A DNA stretch of 64,000 bases from Erpobdella octoculata (GCA_963978895.1 OZ022238.1:12746947-12810946); one strand, 5' to 3'; counted from the first letter of the stretch, positions 10,995-22,729 are shown. A program made the numbers and translations. The notes: generated by a model not told the origin, from the sequence alone.

Positions 10995-11610
10995 TCGATA
11001 AAAACACAGTTCCCCAGATTATATTTCTTATTACTTTTTCATCCTGTTTGTAGTTGTCGTGCATTTGAGCACGATAGAAGATGGGAAGGAATGACCTCTT
11101 AGATTGCTCTGTGGTTGCTGAGTTATTAACTTTTCCAGCGACAAACTTTTTTATAGTTTCGTCGACCATTGTATTTGAGAAATTGTTGTTAATAAGGAGA
11201 GCTTTTATTCTTTTGAGTTCAGCATCAAAGTCGTTCCAATTGTCGGAGTAGTTGTAAGCACGATTTAGATAACCGGTAATTACACTGGTTTTGTACCTTT
11301 CAGGGCAGTAACTATCGCCACTTAGACAATCGCCACCACTTGTTGGTTTTGTGTATACAGTTGATCTAAAACCGTGTTCGGTTTGCGTGAGCAGAAGATC
11401 AAGGTACGCCAACTGCTTGTTAAAATTGCTGACCTCCGTTGTGAACTTTAGAACGGAGTTTAGTTGTAGTTGTTGTTGTAGTTTTTCGAGATATGATACG
11501 TCCTGACATAGAACAATAATATCATCGACGTAACGAGCGTATAACAAAGGTTTTGTAAACGTACTGAAAACCTTGTTTTCGAGGTGACTCATGACCATAT
11601 ATATATATAT
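10995..11610 (-). mobile_element. Penelope-like element 1, reverse transcriptase part
   Basis: The minus-strand frame encodes the second half of a Penelope-like RT. It shows LLYARYVDDIIVL (catalytic YVDD box), LAYLDLLL and a YTKPTSGGDCL block typical of these elements. It then continues through the thumb into DEKVIRNII, just before the junction with the foldback insertion at 10994. Upstream of about 11610 the frame enters AT-rich and TA-repeat sequence without RT motifs, so the element is 5' truncated. The reading frame shifts by two bases relative to the downstream nuclease half across the insertion, so the element was already, or has since become, non-functional. Confidence 0.85.
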
Positions 11611-11990
11611 ATACATTATATACAAAATAACTGGTGATCTCATTATAAAATCAGTCAATAATATAATAGAGCAATGAACTGTCATGTTGATAATTAAAAT
11701 TGCTTATTGTAACAGTTCATTTCATTTTAACATCTCGTTCTATAATCTACTATAACTCTTATTGTGTGATTCTCCACTGTTGATCAATGAACTTACAATT
11801 ATACAGTGCATTGTAAAATAATACTTAATCTGATTTGATTATATTCTATTCTATCTGTTTTTATCTTTATCTTATATTCATCTTTATTTCACACTAACAT
11901 TTCATATACTATAATTCATATTATGTGATTTCCCATTGTTCCAATCCAGCTTTTTAGCTGCAATACAAATAAAAGTTATATCTCTATATA

Positions 11991-12713
11991 CTACCGGGGT
12001 TACCCGGCGTGGCTCGGGGGTTTTTAGAGTTTTTTTATCGTTTTTCTCTCGCTCCCGTTTAATTCCCCGTTATCTTTCCCGCTCCCGGTCGCTTTCCCGT
12101 TCCCGCTTGGTTTCCCACTCCCGGTCGCTTTCCCGCTCCCGGTCACTTTCTCGATTCCGGTCGCTTTCCCGCCCCATCTATTTCTTAATAATTTGTAATA
12201 ACGCGCAATCGGTCACATTATGCAAGACTGGGAAGCAAGTCATGGACTTCTTAATATTAAGAAGTCCATTAGCAAGTAATGCCTGTTACGCAATTGTAAG
12301 CAGTGCTTCGAAAACTTATGCAATGATCGTTTATTGGCACTTTTGGCCCGGAAGGTTTTTTGGCCCCCTGAGCCGGGGGATCGGAGAAGGAGTCCAAACC
12401 TTCTTAACTTTTTCCCCTTCTTAACTTTCCAGGTCAAAAGTTCCTATGTACAACCATCGAAGGTAATTGCGTAATAAAATTCAAATTTTGTTTACGTAAC
12501 AACGTTTGAAGGCTTCAAGCAACTTTTAGCAAATCTATTTTACGTTTTATGGGCTAAAATAAGTTATTATAGTTATTAAAGAGTGGAAAAGACAAAATGA
12601 GCGCGAGCGGGAACGGAAACGGGAGAGCAAGCGGGAACGGAAACGGGAGCAAGAGAGCAAAATGATAATAAAAACCTCTGAAAACCCCGAGCAACGCTGG
12701 ATAACCCCGCTAG
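11991..12713. mobile_element. Helitron-like non-autonomous repeat pair in inverted orientation
   Basis: The left end reads CTACCGGGGTTACCCGGCGT, followed by a pyrimidine-rich minisatellite of the CGCTTTCCCGCTCCCGGT type. The right end is the reverse complement of the same, finishing in AACCCCGCTAG followed by TATATA. The end sequence in other copies can fold (ACCCGG-loop-CCGGGT) next to CTAG, as in Helitron 3' termini. The two ends face each other as inverted repeats around about 640 bp that includes a perfect 28-base palindrome (12242-12269). Assignment to Helitrons is an inference from the terminus alone; no Rep/helicase is present. Confidence 0.55.
12242..12269. repeat. Perfect 28-base palindrome
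   Basis: The arms are ATGGACTTCTTAAT and ATTAAGAAGTCCAT with no spacer. The site lies between the two inverted Helitron-like ends. Confidence 0.9.
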
Positions 12714-12758
12714 TATATATATATATATTGTAGACAATGATCAATTATCACAGAAAAT

Positions 12759-14222
12759 GTGAAAGTTGCGGATGCCATTAAAAACAAATTTAACTTCAAC
12801 ATTTATTACAAGAATAAAAAATCCCTTAACATGATCATTCGCAACAGCTGTCGATGTTCCGATTTCTTACATCTTACCAATGTTATCTATCAATTTACAT
12901 GCCCATATCATCATTGTACACCAGAAGTTTACATTGGGCAGACACAAACGACATTATCTAGGCGTCTCACAATGCATATTCAAGGCGGAAATATTGCTTC
13001 TCACTTTCTAAAGGTTCATAAGATATGGTTGTCCAGAAAAACCTTACTTGACAATACAATTGTCATTGATCGTGAAAATGATGCTAGTCGTCTAAAGATT
13101 CGCGAAGCCCTCCATATTATCTCCAAACGACCTACACTTAATATACAAGATGACTGTTTTGGACGTACTTTACATTTGTTTGGAGGTGGCTTGATGAGAA
13201 AGACACCAGCCTGTTTACAACACATTCGTAACCCTTCCAAAGTTGATATGCATCCCGCTATCTTAGGGCATGTGTCGCGTTTACCAGCCAATGATGATTA
13301 TCCTGAAACGGGTGATTGTAATCTACCAAACTCGGATGGTACAACAGATGCGGGGCCCTCTTCGGTGGTGGCATCTAATCCTTGTGTTAAAAGTTCGAAA
13401 CTCAAAGTCTCATCGGATAAAAATAAACGTAGTCAAAGCCTGTGCATAGCAAGAAAATCCAGTACAGTTAATGAGAGATCCTCTCCAGTAACAACATATG
13501 TTCTCTGTGTTAAGAGTTCTAAACCTGAGGTCTCTTCAGAAATGCGTACGCGTTGTCAAAGCTCGTGCTTGGCGGCCAAGTCTTGTATCCTTCCACAGTT
13601 TGTCCCAATAGATAAAGACATACCAAGAGCAGGTGGTACCGATGTCTTCACTACCAAAGATCTCACAGAAGTGGGTATCTCAACGGAGGAAAATCTGATG
13701 TCGCCGGTGGGAGTTTCAGTTCTTCCGATTCGAAGTTCGGCGGAGGAAAATCTGGCGTCGCCGGTGGAAGTTTCAGTTCTTCCGATTCAGAATTCAACCG
13801 TTGAATTTCCGCGGAGCTCAGAAAATCTTGATAATGATCGTCATCAGCAGGCTAAAAAACTTATGCCTTCGCATATCACTGTTGATTCTGATGATTTTGG
13901 TGATGATGATAGCGTTAATTGTGCTTATGTTGATTGTCTTGATGGTCGTGAGTGTGGTGATGAGGGGGGTGGTGATGGAGATGCGGGCTGTGGTATTGTT
14001 GTAGACAATGCTTCTTGTGAGTGTTGTGTTGCTGAGTCTGATGATGTCTTTGAAGGGGTTGCGAGGCTTGACGTCGATGTTGGTGATTGTTATATTAACC
14101 GCCATGATGAGGTTTGTGTTGATGTTGGTGGGTTGGCGAATGATGATGGTGGTGATGTGGTTTTGCCGTTTGCACATTTGGTGGATCATGGTAATATAAC
14201 GGTGCGTCGTGTCCGACGCTAG
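12759..14222 (+). CDS. Penelope-like element 2: GIY-YIG nuclease with long acidic tail
   Basis: A 487-residue open frame. Residues about 15-140 are the Penelope-like linker and GIY-YIG nuclease: NVIYQFTCPY, EVYIGQT (nuclease core), LSRRLTMH with the conserved Arg, ASHFLK, and SKRPTLNIQDD at the end. They are close to the nuclease of Penelope-like element 1 but clearly diverged. Residues about 145-487 are not part of the known domain. They contain two imperfect repeats (CVKSSKLKVSS and CVKSSKPEVSS; then two VSVLPI units) and a Gly/Asp/Val-rich, strongly acidic stretch with many GATGAT-type codons. The RT is missing because the element is cut at its left by the Helitron-like end at 12713. The first ATG is simply the first one after the junction. 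Confidence 0.75.
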   Translation: MKVADAIKNKFNFNIYYKNKKSLNMIIRNSCRCSDFLHLTNVIYQFTCPYHHCTPEVYIGQTQTTLSRRLTMHIQGGNIASHFLKVHKIWLSRKTLLDNTIVIDRENDASRLKIREALHIISKRPTLNIQDDCFGRTLHLFGGGLMRKTPACLQHIRNPSKVDMHPAILGHVSRLPANDDYPETGDCNLPNSDGTTDAGPSSVVASNPCVKSSKLKVSSDKNKRSQSLCIARKSSTVNERSSPVTTYVLCVKSSKPEVSSEMRTRCQSSCLAAKSCILPQFVPIDKDIPRAGGTDVFTTKDLTEVGISTEENLMSPVGVSVLPIRSSAEENLASPVEVSVLPIQNSTVEFPRSSENLDNDRHQQAKKLMPSHITVDSDDFGDDDSVNCAYVDCLDGRECGDEGGGDGDAGCGIVVDNASCECCVAESDDVFEGVARLDVDVGDCYINRHDEVCVDVGGLANDDGGDVVLPFAHLVDHGNITVRRVRR

Positions 14223-14735
14223 TTCTAACGACCTTTTCAGCTATTATATTTTAATTTTATTTCTTGTTTATTTTAATTTTGGTTTATTCATTTCTTTTTA
14301 TTTTATCTTTTTATTTTTATTTTATTTTTATTTTTTATTTCTTAATTTATTTTAATTTTATTTCTGGTTTATTTCATTTCTGTTTTAATTTAATTCTGGT
14401 TTACTTTATTCCCTCGTTTTATGGTCACGGGATGAAACTTTATTTTTGCTACTTTATTTGCTGTCGAAATTACCGTATTGTCTTTTAGTAAGTTTAAATA
14501 TAAATAATGTACCTGTAAATTCTGTGCACCTGTTCCCAGGTGAGTTATACGTAAACAGTTTCATTAGCTGTTGTAGTGTCGTAGCGTTGGTTTTAATGAA
14601 AGTTGTATCGCTGGTATGTGTTTAGAATTTTATGTTTTTAGTTTTATATTCGAATGGTTTTATTAGTGTTTCTCTATCTTTATATATTCGGCTTTCGTCT
14701 AATATTCTATACATTGATTTTCCTTACATTATTAT

Positions 14736-14781
14736 AGGGGTTCTGAAGATGGATAAAGCCGAAACCGGCCGGTCAACCCCT
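14736..14781 (+). ncRNA. Hammerhead-ribozyme-like sequence at the 3' end of Penelope-like element 2
   Basis: The order of parts fits a type I hammerhead. AGGGGTT (14736-14742) pairs perfectly with AACCCCT (14775-14781) as stem I. CTGAAGA (14743-14749) fits the CUGANGA core. GAAA (14761-14764) is the second core strand. ACCGGCCGGT (14764-14773) is a perfect palindrome that can serve as a short stem III, best formed between two molecules. GTC (14772-14774) is a canonical cleavage triplet. The segment 14750-14760 should form stem II but pairs poorly. Hammerheads are known in Penelope-like elements, and this one lies 3' of a Penelope-like nuclease frame. Catalytic activity is not shown. Confidence 0.55.
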
Positions 14782-14937
14782 TGTGACAATAAAGTTTTGT
14801 GTACTGTTGACTTTGTAGTTAATTCGGGAAGAAAATTTAGACGGTTTGAAGCAGTAGTAAAGAAATGGTGTTGTAGAAAATGGGCCGTAGCATTTAATAG
14901 AGCGTGTTTATGCGAGAATTTGATACCCAAATATTGT

Positions 14938-15496
<559 letters not shown>

Positions 15497-15667
15497 TAAG
15501 GTTACCCGACGTTTTTAGAGGTTTTTCTATTGTTCTTACACACTTTTACTTAACTTGACTGTCTGTCTGTATGTCGTCAAACTTTGCAATCGATTTTAAA
15601 CTAACTTCCCAATGAGCTAGAGACTTAAAAATTTAAACATACCTCCGAACTGATTAACAATGCATTC

Positions 15668-15890
15668 ATGGGCGCCCGCAAGAATTTTTGTAGGGGGGCA
15701 AGCTTTTTATTTTTTCTCTCTTTGTCTTTTGTCTCATATTGTCTCTCCGGTTTCTTTTTTTCCCAAAATTGTATGGGATCTTGGGGCTCAATTGTGCCCC
15801 AAGAAAATTTTTTAAATTTGTTGTTAAAAATTAGGTAGGGTAAACTGACCAAATGCTGGCCACTGACCAATTACTGGCCACTTTTCAGGC
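15668..15890. mobile_element. Possible hAT-type terminus (fragment)
   Basis: CATGGGCGCCCGCAAG followed by TAGGGGGGCAAGC resembles the terminal sequence of small hAT elements, and is similar in style to the intact hAT ends at 39344 and 45597. No matching opposite end or target duplication was found. Confidence 0.3.
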
Positions 15891-16431
15891 GCATTTAAAA
15901 AAAATTCACCATGACTTTGAATTTCTTTAAAGTTTTAAGCTCTTTGGTTAAATGTAATTTTGAAGTCTAGTGTTACTTATCCAGGCTCCCGGCTTTATTT
16001 ATCGCTACAGAGAAGCTCAAAAATTTGCAACTTTTCGGTCTTAAAAGTTCGAAAACTTTAGTTGAAATTCTTTTTTCAACTGAACCAGTGAATTATCTAG
16101 ACGTTTTAAAAAATAAATCCAAATGAAAAGTGACACTATAACTTGTTATCATTTACTTTTCTCAGTTCTTTTATCTAAATTTCTACTAAAAATAACTTAG
16201 AAATGAGAAATAGTAGACCATGCAAACAGATTTGACTTCGTTTGTGAGTCAACCTCTTCTGATGAAATTTAAAAATTAATATGGGCCTTCATGGAACGTA
16301 AGTAGACAATCACGATCTGCTAGCATTTCTTCACAACTGTAGCATTTTTTAATGTTCACAATAGATTGCTCCGCTAACATAATAAATTATTTTATCGTCA
16401 TCCTTTGAAGGCATGTGTAAAACCTCTAAAA

Positions 16432-16800
16432 TTAAAACAATTTCATCGGCTGATGTAAATCCTCCATTGAAAGTTTTGGAAAGTTTTGGAAAGTTTTAAA
16501 AATGACAGCACATATTTTTCGGTGATTTTCTAATACCTGTCGTGTTGAAATATAGTAATTTGCTCCAGACATCTGTCGCAACCATCCAAATCTTGACTCA
16601 ATATCGTCTGATTGCAGATGGCCAAGTAAGACATAGTTGAATTGCTTATCGTCTAATAAATATCTGAAACATTCTACAATTGCTTTACAAGTGTGCTTCA
16701 TTGCTAAGAAAGTTTCTTTGGTCAAACCAGGTTTTTTCGATGTCTCCCAATCTGTAAAAAACTTATGAAATTCATCCAGGAAGTCTAATTTTCAGTCCCT
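16432..16800 (-). pseudogene. P-element/THAP9-like transposase C-terminal fragment
   Basis: The minus-strand frame encodes FFTDWETSKKPGLTKETF, followed by a helical segment, NYVLLGHLQSDDIESRFGW and LRQMSGANYYIS. This LxSDxxExRFGxxR-x-GxNYY pattern is characteristic of the C-terminal region of P-element-like transposases, where a catalytic acidic residue and part of the RNase-H-like fold lie. The frame stops at 16432, and in-frame stops interrupt it upstream at about 16790-16800. No THAP zinc finger, GTP-binding part or terminal repeats were recognised. It is a decayed fossil between the Penelope/Helitron cluster and membrane-protein gene B. Confidence 0.65.
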
Positions 16801-17649
16801 TGTAGACGATACTTGGTCCATATAACAACTATTTTTTCTTTTCCTTTGTGGCTGTTTTTGACGTTGAGGACATTCTATAACTTCACTATCACACCTATAA
16901 ATTTGCTAGTGTTAATCCACGGCTTCTTCTTTAGCTGATTACCATAGAATGTCATAGCATCACTCGTTGATTCGGAAAAAACTGCAGATGATAATTTAAC
17001 CTAAACCTTTTCGATAGAAGAGGGAGCAAAGGGTCCCAAAGTTATGAAAACTTTAAAGCAAATGATTTCAGACGTAAACGAACACATGCGGGTTACCTAA
17101 TGGGTCTTCATACGAATCTGAAACGAAAAAAAACGCTCCATGCTTTGAAAACGAACCGAAAACTCTCTTTCATACAAATACTTAAAACCTTGAGACTTTC
17201 AAAAGAACGGTATACCTATCAATCTTACCTGAAGAGTTGCAATTAATGTGATATTCCTGTTGTAAGAACAAAAAAAAAGTTGTTTTCACATGAACATAAA
17301 TAAGCAACAACATATGGGTTTGAATAAAGTTTTATTTATTGCTGAAATAAATTTGATAAGTTATATTATCCCACCATAATTTCAACATTGCCATAGTCTC
17401 GAATGTTTGGTTACGAGACATGATTTTCAACATCTAAAATATTCAATTATTTGAGTATGCGATTACATGTTTTTTAATGGGTAGAATTGAACAGTGAGTG
17501 TTATTTGATTATTCTATAACTATAGCTATATGGCTAGATGTTTAAAAAACAAAGGCGCTTGCGCCGACCAAAACATAGTCACACACATTTATACAATGAA
17601 TGTCTTATTTTTCAATTCTTTTTTTTAGTTTGTTAGTTAGTTTTTTTTA

Positions 17650-20378
17650 TTAATATTTCTCTTTTTCACCAGAGGCTCCTGAATAAGGTGGCGGTTGGCC
17701 TTCAGTCACGTACGGGTCGTACCCAATGCCACCTTGTCGTCCATGCTGCTGTGGACAAACCTGTGATGTAGCAGCTGGATCAACTAAAACATTTTTTCCA
17801 TTGTTTGGTGAAAGACCATACTGGTGGTTATATCCAGCTAAAATGTTATTAAAACATTATCAGCATAAAAATAATAATAAATAAAAATGTTATGTGGAAA
17901 GCAATTTAATTAACTTTTGAGATAATCAGACGTCTGGTGTGTCGCAGGATTGTAAAATTGCAGATATTTAATCTGTTGTAATGTGAATATAAAAACTATC
18001 ATACATTTTTCTAACTTTATTAAATTTGATTTAGTTTTTGTATATTAGTAAAAACTAACAGGATCATTGTTCCCGCAACAGCACGCTGCCTTACAACACA
18101 AAACCGAACTGGTTATAGCTGAAATTGCTCCAATAAAAGATAAAATAGCTACCAAAGCTCCCATCCACATTAATATTCTCGGCTGTAAGTCATCCTTTTC
18201 ATGCGATTCCTGGTAAAATTTTTAATAAATTATTTTATTTCCAAGAAATTAAAACATTGAAGAACAAAGATTGGTCTTTGATAATTTGTTTCAATGTGAA
18301 CAATGAATTTTTTTATTATAAAATAAAATGGCTACCAAAAATCCCATGGACATTAATATCCCCTGCTGTAAATCATCTTTTCTGTGCAATTCCTGGTAAA
18401 CGTTCACAAAAGTAAATTTCTTTATAAGAAGTAAATTTCTTTATAAAAAATTGAAAAATTGAAAACAAAAATAGATTTTTTTTAAATTGATAATAATTTG
18501 TTTAATCAACTAATATTGTTTATTTAATCAAAAATAGCATTGATCTTATAGTAATGAAAAAACTACATGTTTTCTCATTCTGAACCCAGGGCCACGAGGG
18601 TAGTCGCTATCATAGGAAGTTGAGCTGTAAAAATGTTTTCTTGGAGCAGAATCAATAATTCCAAATGAGAAAGCCACTGATGAAACAACAGCTGCTATGA
18701 TGGATATCACCATGGTTGCAATTATCTATAAATGGAAAAATACCTAATGTAGTGTTGTTGAATAAAACAAAATAGAAAGCAGGTGTTACCAATTTAAAAC
18801 AGCATGTAAATAAAAATAAAGCCATTCTCTACTCTGATATTGGGACACATGAGAAAAGATCAAATGATGTGACAAACTTAACTAGAAATAGTTAACTATA
18901 AAGTTTAAATACCTTTTTATTTATAGCAACAGTTCAACTAACTTTTTTAATTTTGTTAAAAATATAGTTCAACTACTTTTTGCTACTTTTTAGTAGTTCA
19001 GCTAAACTTAATATTTTATTTGAAAAAAAATAAAAGCATAAGATAGTAATGTTGCTTGTAAATTTTTAATTTGGTGGCCAGTTAAGATGCCATAAAGACT
19101 CACATGATGACAAAGTTTATCAGTGCTACTAAGATCAGGCTTGTTAACGATCCGTTTCAAAAATGCTAAACGTCTTATAGTGCTGCGCTGGCCGGCAAAA
19201 CAGTGTTAAGGTCGAGATTTTGTGCAGGGTATAAGGTTTTTAGGTCTATGAAAACTGCCCGGGCCAAGCCGAGTTCCCGCAGGGCCGCGAAAAATCAGCT
19301 CATGCAGTACCCTAATAGTCGACATTCATTCTTCTGGTTTAGAGAAGAAATCATGATTTTCGTCAGTAACCAGGCACTGGAGGTATAGCGGTAATGCAAT
19401 CACCTGTAGACCTAATAGTCTGCGTTTCAAATTCAATCGGCGTCACCAGCGTCTACAAGGGGTGTGTGTAGGCGCATATAAAGGGCTGTCTCTGGTTGTT
19501 CGTGACATGGACCCACGAGTTAGTAAAGTTGAATAAGTTATTCGCGACTTAAAGGTTTGAGTACTAAACAAGTCTAACTTTATTTTATCAAATTAATAAC
19601 ATCGCAATACACAAAATGTCTGCCGGTACCGTCAGTACTAGTGGTACTTCACAATTTGTATTTTGTGATTTGCTGTTAGTCTCAGATATCGGTCAATTAA
19701 AATTAGTGCAATAAGTTTGTCAAACGGTGGTTGATATTACTGGCCAAATATTTATGCAGCCTTAAGCCTATCTGGTGGTACAATGAACACTACGCAATGC
19801 AGCATGTTGTTGACATTGGATTAAAATAACTGTCAGACGCTGCATGGACAGAGTCCAATGACTACGTCAGATATGAAAATCATAACTGGATTTAAACTGA
19901 AAAACTAACAAGTCTTCAACAGCAAAACAAACTGAAACAAAAAATTAAGTAAAAGTTTTACCAAGTTTCTTTTAGGTTTCCCTTTACCTGAAAACATTCC
20001 CAATAGTCCAGAAGCAAAAAACTTCAAAAAAATTAAACACAAATTGAAATTAAATTTGAAGAAATCTTAATTGTTTTTATATTATTATTATTTTTTAGCT
20101 GGAAAACTCACGAGAACTCCGCACCAAATTCCATATCCAGTTATAAAAGGATTAGCACCACAGAAATAATTTTCTGAGCACACAATCAGAGAAACGATGT
20201 TGAAAGTGCAACACAATATGCCAACCACCATTTGAACAACACCCGAAATGTAAGCTGCTCTTTGCTTGTACGTCTTTAACTGGTTCTCTTGGTAGGGGTC
20301 CACAAGCGACCCAAGAGTAGGAACAGCAAATCCCGCGGAAAGAGAATCCCCAGGATTTGTTGGTATAATCGGCTGCAT
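17650..20378 (-). CDS. CD20/MS4A-like four-pass membrane protein, copy B (complete)
   Basis: Six exons on the minus strand join without frame errors: 20378-20112, 20021-19962, 18725-18567, 18209-18060, 17972-17915 and 17837-17650, giving 293 residues. Helix 1 (about 44-67) contains GVVQMVVGILCCTFNIVSL. Helix 2 (about 78-100) contains GYGIWCGVL followed by a GLLGMFSGKGK turn. Helix 3 begins at exon 3 and helix 4 is in exon 4, followed by SSVLCCKAACCCG, a possible palmitoylation cluster. The QMxxGILC and GYGIWxGxL patterns and four-helix layout fit the CD20-like family; helices 1-2 and 3-4 are split by exons as in that family. The tail ends with PPPY (280-283), a motif bound by WW domains of NEDD4-type ubiquitin ligases. 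Splice sites are GT-AG. No homologue search was possible, so the family name is from pattern recognition. Confidence 0.75.
18315..18392 (-). pseudogene. Truncated duplicate of exon 4 in gene B
   Basis: Read on the minus strand, this follows an acceptor-like CCAG and encodes ELHRKDDLQQGILMSMG, close to ESHEKDDLQPRILMWMG at the start of the functional exon 4 (18209). Similarity stops after about 78 bases, where the frame hits AT-rich sequence, and no donor site is found. The duplicated piece lies in the intron just upstream of the real exon. Confidence 0.75.
19373..19550 (+). mobile_element. tRNA-derived SINE, copy 2 of family S1
   Basis: GGCACTGGAGGTATAGCGGT (A-box region), TTCAAATTC at the B-box position and the body GGCGTCACCAGCGTCT, AAGGGGTGTG and CTCTGGTTGTTCGTG match copies at 4550-4722 and 36989-37125. 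The B box has decayed. It lies in intron 2 of membrane gene B, antisense to it. Confidence 0.7.
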
Positions 20379-21397
20379 TGTATTTGAGAATTTCAAATTA
20401 AAATTAAATTTAAAATATTTTCTGAAATTCAAAGAAAAGAACTCAAGCTTAAACAGCAAGACAATGAAATTGTTTGGTTGCGAAAGGTTCGGTAATTTTC
20501 ATAGCAGCTGGCACCTAGAATGTCGTTGTACTGCTTAAGACAGGTGTACTGAGAATGTGCAGGTATGAACTCGTTTTAAATGAAAATCATCAATAAAAAC
20601 ATTCATGGGCTTATTGCAGTTACATTTAAACTAATTTTGTTTCATTTCAAATTTTTATATCACCTGTACACTCAACAGTTTTTTTCTTTATAAAAAATTG
20701 CTTTAATTGAATAAAAAGATAAGCAAATGTATTTTCATAAAAACTTTGTAGTTGCTGAACTATGAACACTGAACAGTCTTATTGAATATTATTAAAAATA
20801 ATAACGTATGTTATAAATTGATTATTTATGTTATTATCAATGCTCAAGATACCTTAAAACAAATGTAACATTAGACAAGTTCTTTTCACTTCTAGCGGCC
20901 TTCATCTTTCAAACAACCACCGTTTTGTTCCAGATGATATTTATGGATACTGGACGTTCTCAATTCAGTTTCATTTTCATTGTTTGTTTGTAGCGCTACC
21001 CTCTGTAACCTGAATAACTGATTTTTACGGTTTTCTCAACCGTCCACTTGTGCATTGTACCTAAGCCGTTTGCATCTGCGATCTTTAAAGGTTTAAAGAT
21101 GCGATTCGACTTTTCGTTAGAAATGGGTGATTTGGTAATTGAACATATTTTTGCGTCCGTAAAACATCCAATTATTAAAATGTTATGGGTTCCCAAAGAA
21201 AAAGGAGTCTTACCAGCAAGTGTTTTTGGAATCTGCATAACGGTTTAGAGTTTAGAGCTAGAGAGATTAGGGTGCTATATTCTACAGCAACTCCAGCTTA
21301 CCAATATAATGATTTTTTTTCCTTAACTCCAAAAAGTCGTGACACAGAGTGAAGAGAGTGAAAAATATTGCAGTATCATAACAGAAGATTGAGTGCT

Positions 21398-21499
21398 CTC
21401 AAGTCCTATGGAGTCGTCATCAAATATAACACACTAATCCCATCATCAGCTCAAATGGAACGTCTTTTCAGCAGGAGTGTCATTTGCGTGGGGGCATAG
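21398..21499 (+). pseudogene. hAT transposase C-terminal relic
   Basis: A short open stretch encodes VVIKYNTLIPSSAQMERLFS, which fits the PSSAxVERLFS core of the hAT dimerisation domain, then runs to a stop. It lies between membrane genes B and C. No terminal repeats were found around it. The rest of the 20460-22700 interval shows no supported coding sequence. Confidence 0.6.
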
Positions 21500-22729
21500 C
21501 CATAGAACCTAAGGTTTTCTACATACATTTAAATACAGAAAGCATGCACTTCTCTACATTTTGCTTCATAACTTTTTTAATTCTTGGTCTGTTTCCAAAA
21601 TATTAGTTTTTATGTTTAGCTTATTATAGTTGTCTTTCTAATGCATTAAGTTACAAGCCCGATGCAGTCAAAAATTATAATCTACAGGGCCCCAAACGCG
21701 AGTGTAAAATCATCTCCTACACGTTTACAAAGGGACGTTGATGGTTTTTCACCTATAACTTTTTTATTTTTACAAACTTTTATTTAGGTTACAATCTCTG
21801 TTTGTGTGTGGCTTTCTCTGTACACAAATCTTGCAGTGACATTTAACCAGCTTTTTGACTAGCTAGGAAGCTGAGACTTTCAGCATAGCTTTATATTTGA
21901 TGACAATATATGATTCAATTAAAAAAAAACGTATTTTGAACATCTTTCGTATACATACACGCATACACACAGACACACATTGAGTGTATTTGAAATCAAA
22001 GTTTGTGTTAAGAAACTCGTTTTTTCCTTCACTTGTTTAGGATAAATTTACTTTTTCACCATTATATTTCTTTTCTAAATACCTTTCTAACGATCTATGA
22101 CACAACTCCAATGCACGATTTTTTTGCAAGCTAGTTGGGGGATCCAGCAGCACTGTCAACTTTTACCTCGTTGCGGAGGAACAGTTATTCTCCCCAAGGA
22201 TTTTTCAGAAAAATTGTATATTTTAGACCAAAATAACTACAGAGTTTTTGGGAAAAGTTTTTGAAAGAGTTCTTATAAAAGTAGCTGCAACTACTCCCAT
22301 CCCGGTTATCAGTTTTCTTAGAAAAAAGTGAATGAGATTTTGGATTTTTTTTTATAGAAATTTAAATTTAGCTATCAAAGCTTGATAAAGAAATTTGAAA
22401 ACCAAGAGGAGCGCCATGCGTTAGCAAGTAGATAGTATGCATTGTAGATTTTCAGTTTGGTACCAAAATATAGCCCTGCACGGGCCGGACCTCAAAAAAT
22501 CGATCCTTGCAGGGTTTTGTCAGTTGAATCCAATAAATGAACACTTATTGGTAAAGTTGCTTACATCAATAATAACAAGAGTTTAGTGAAATGTGTTAAG
22601 CTATACAAAACATTTACAGAAAGAAAGAAAATAATCTATATCACTAAAAAATTGTATACAAGAAACTGATAGTTATTGATAGCTGAAAATTGTCAATATA
22701 AAGTTGATATTCAATTCAATTTTTTCAAT

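Noticed and set aside
12759..14222. Host-encoded GIY-YIG nuclease such as SLX1
   Set aside because: The linker and nuclease motifs match Penelope-like elements, lie next to other TE debris, and have no SLX1-type RING region.
20996..21248. Paired open frames on both strands between membrane genes B and C
   Set aside because: No motif, no splice pattern, and overlap on both strands suggests chance; the only supported coding trace nearby is the short hAT relic.
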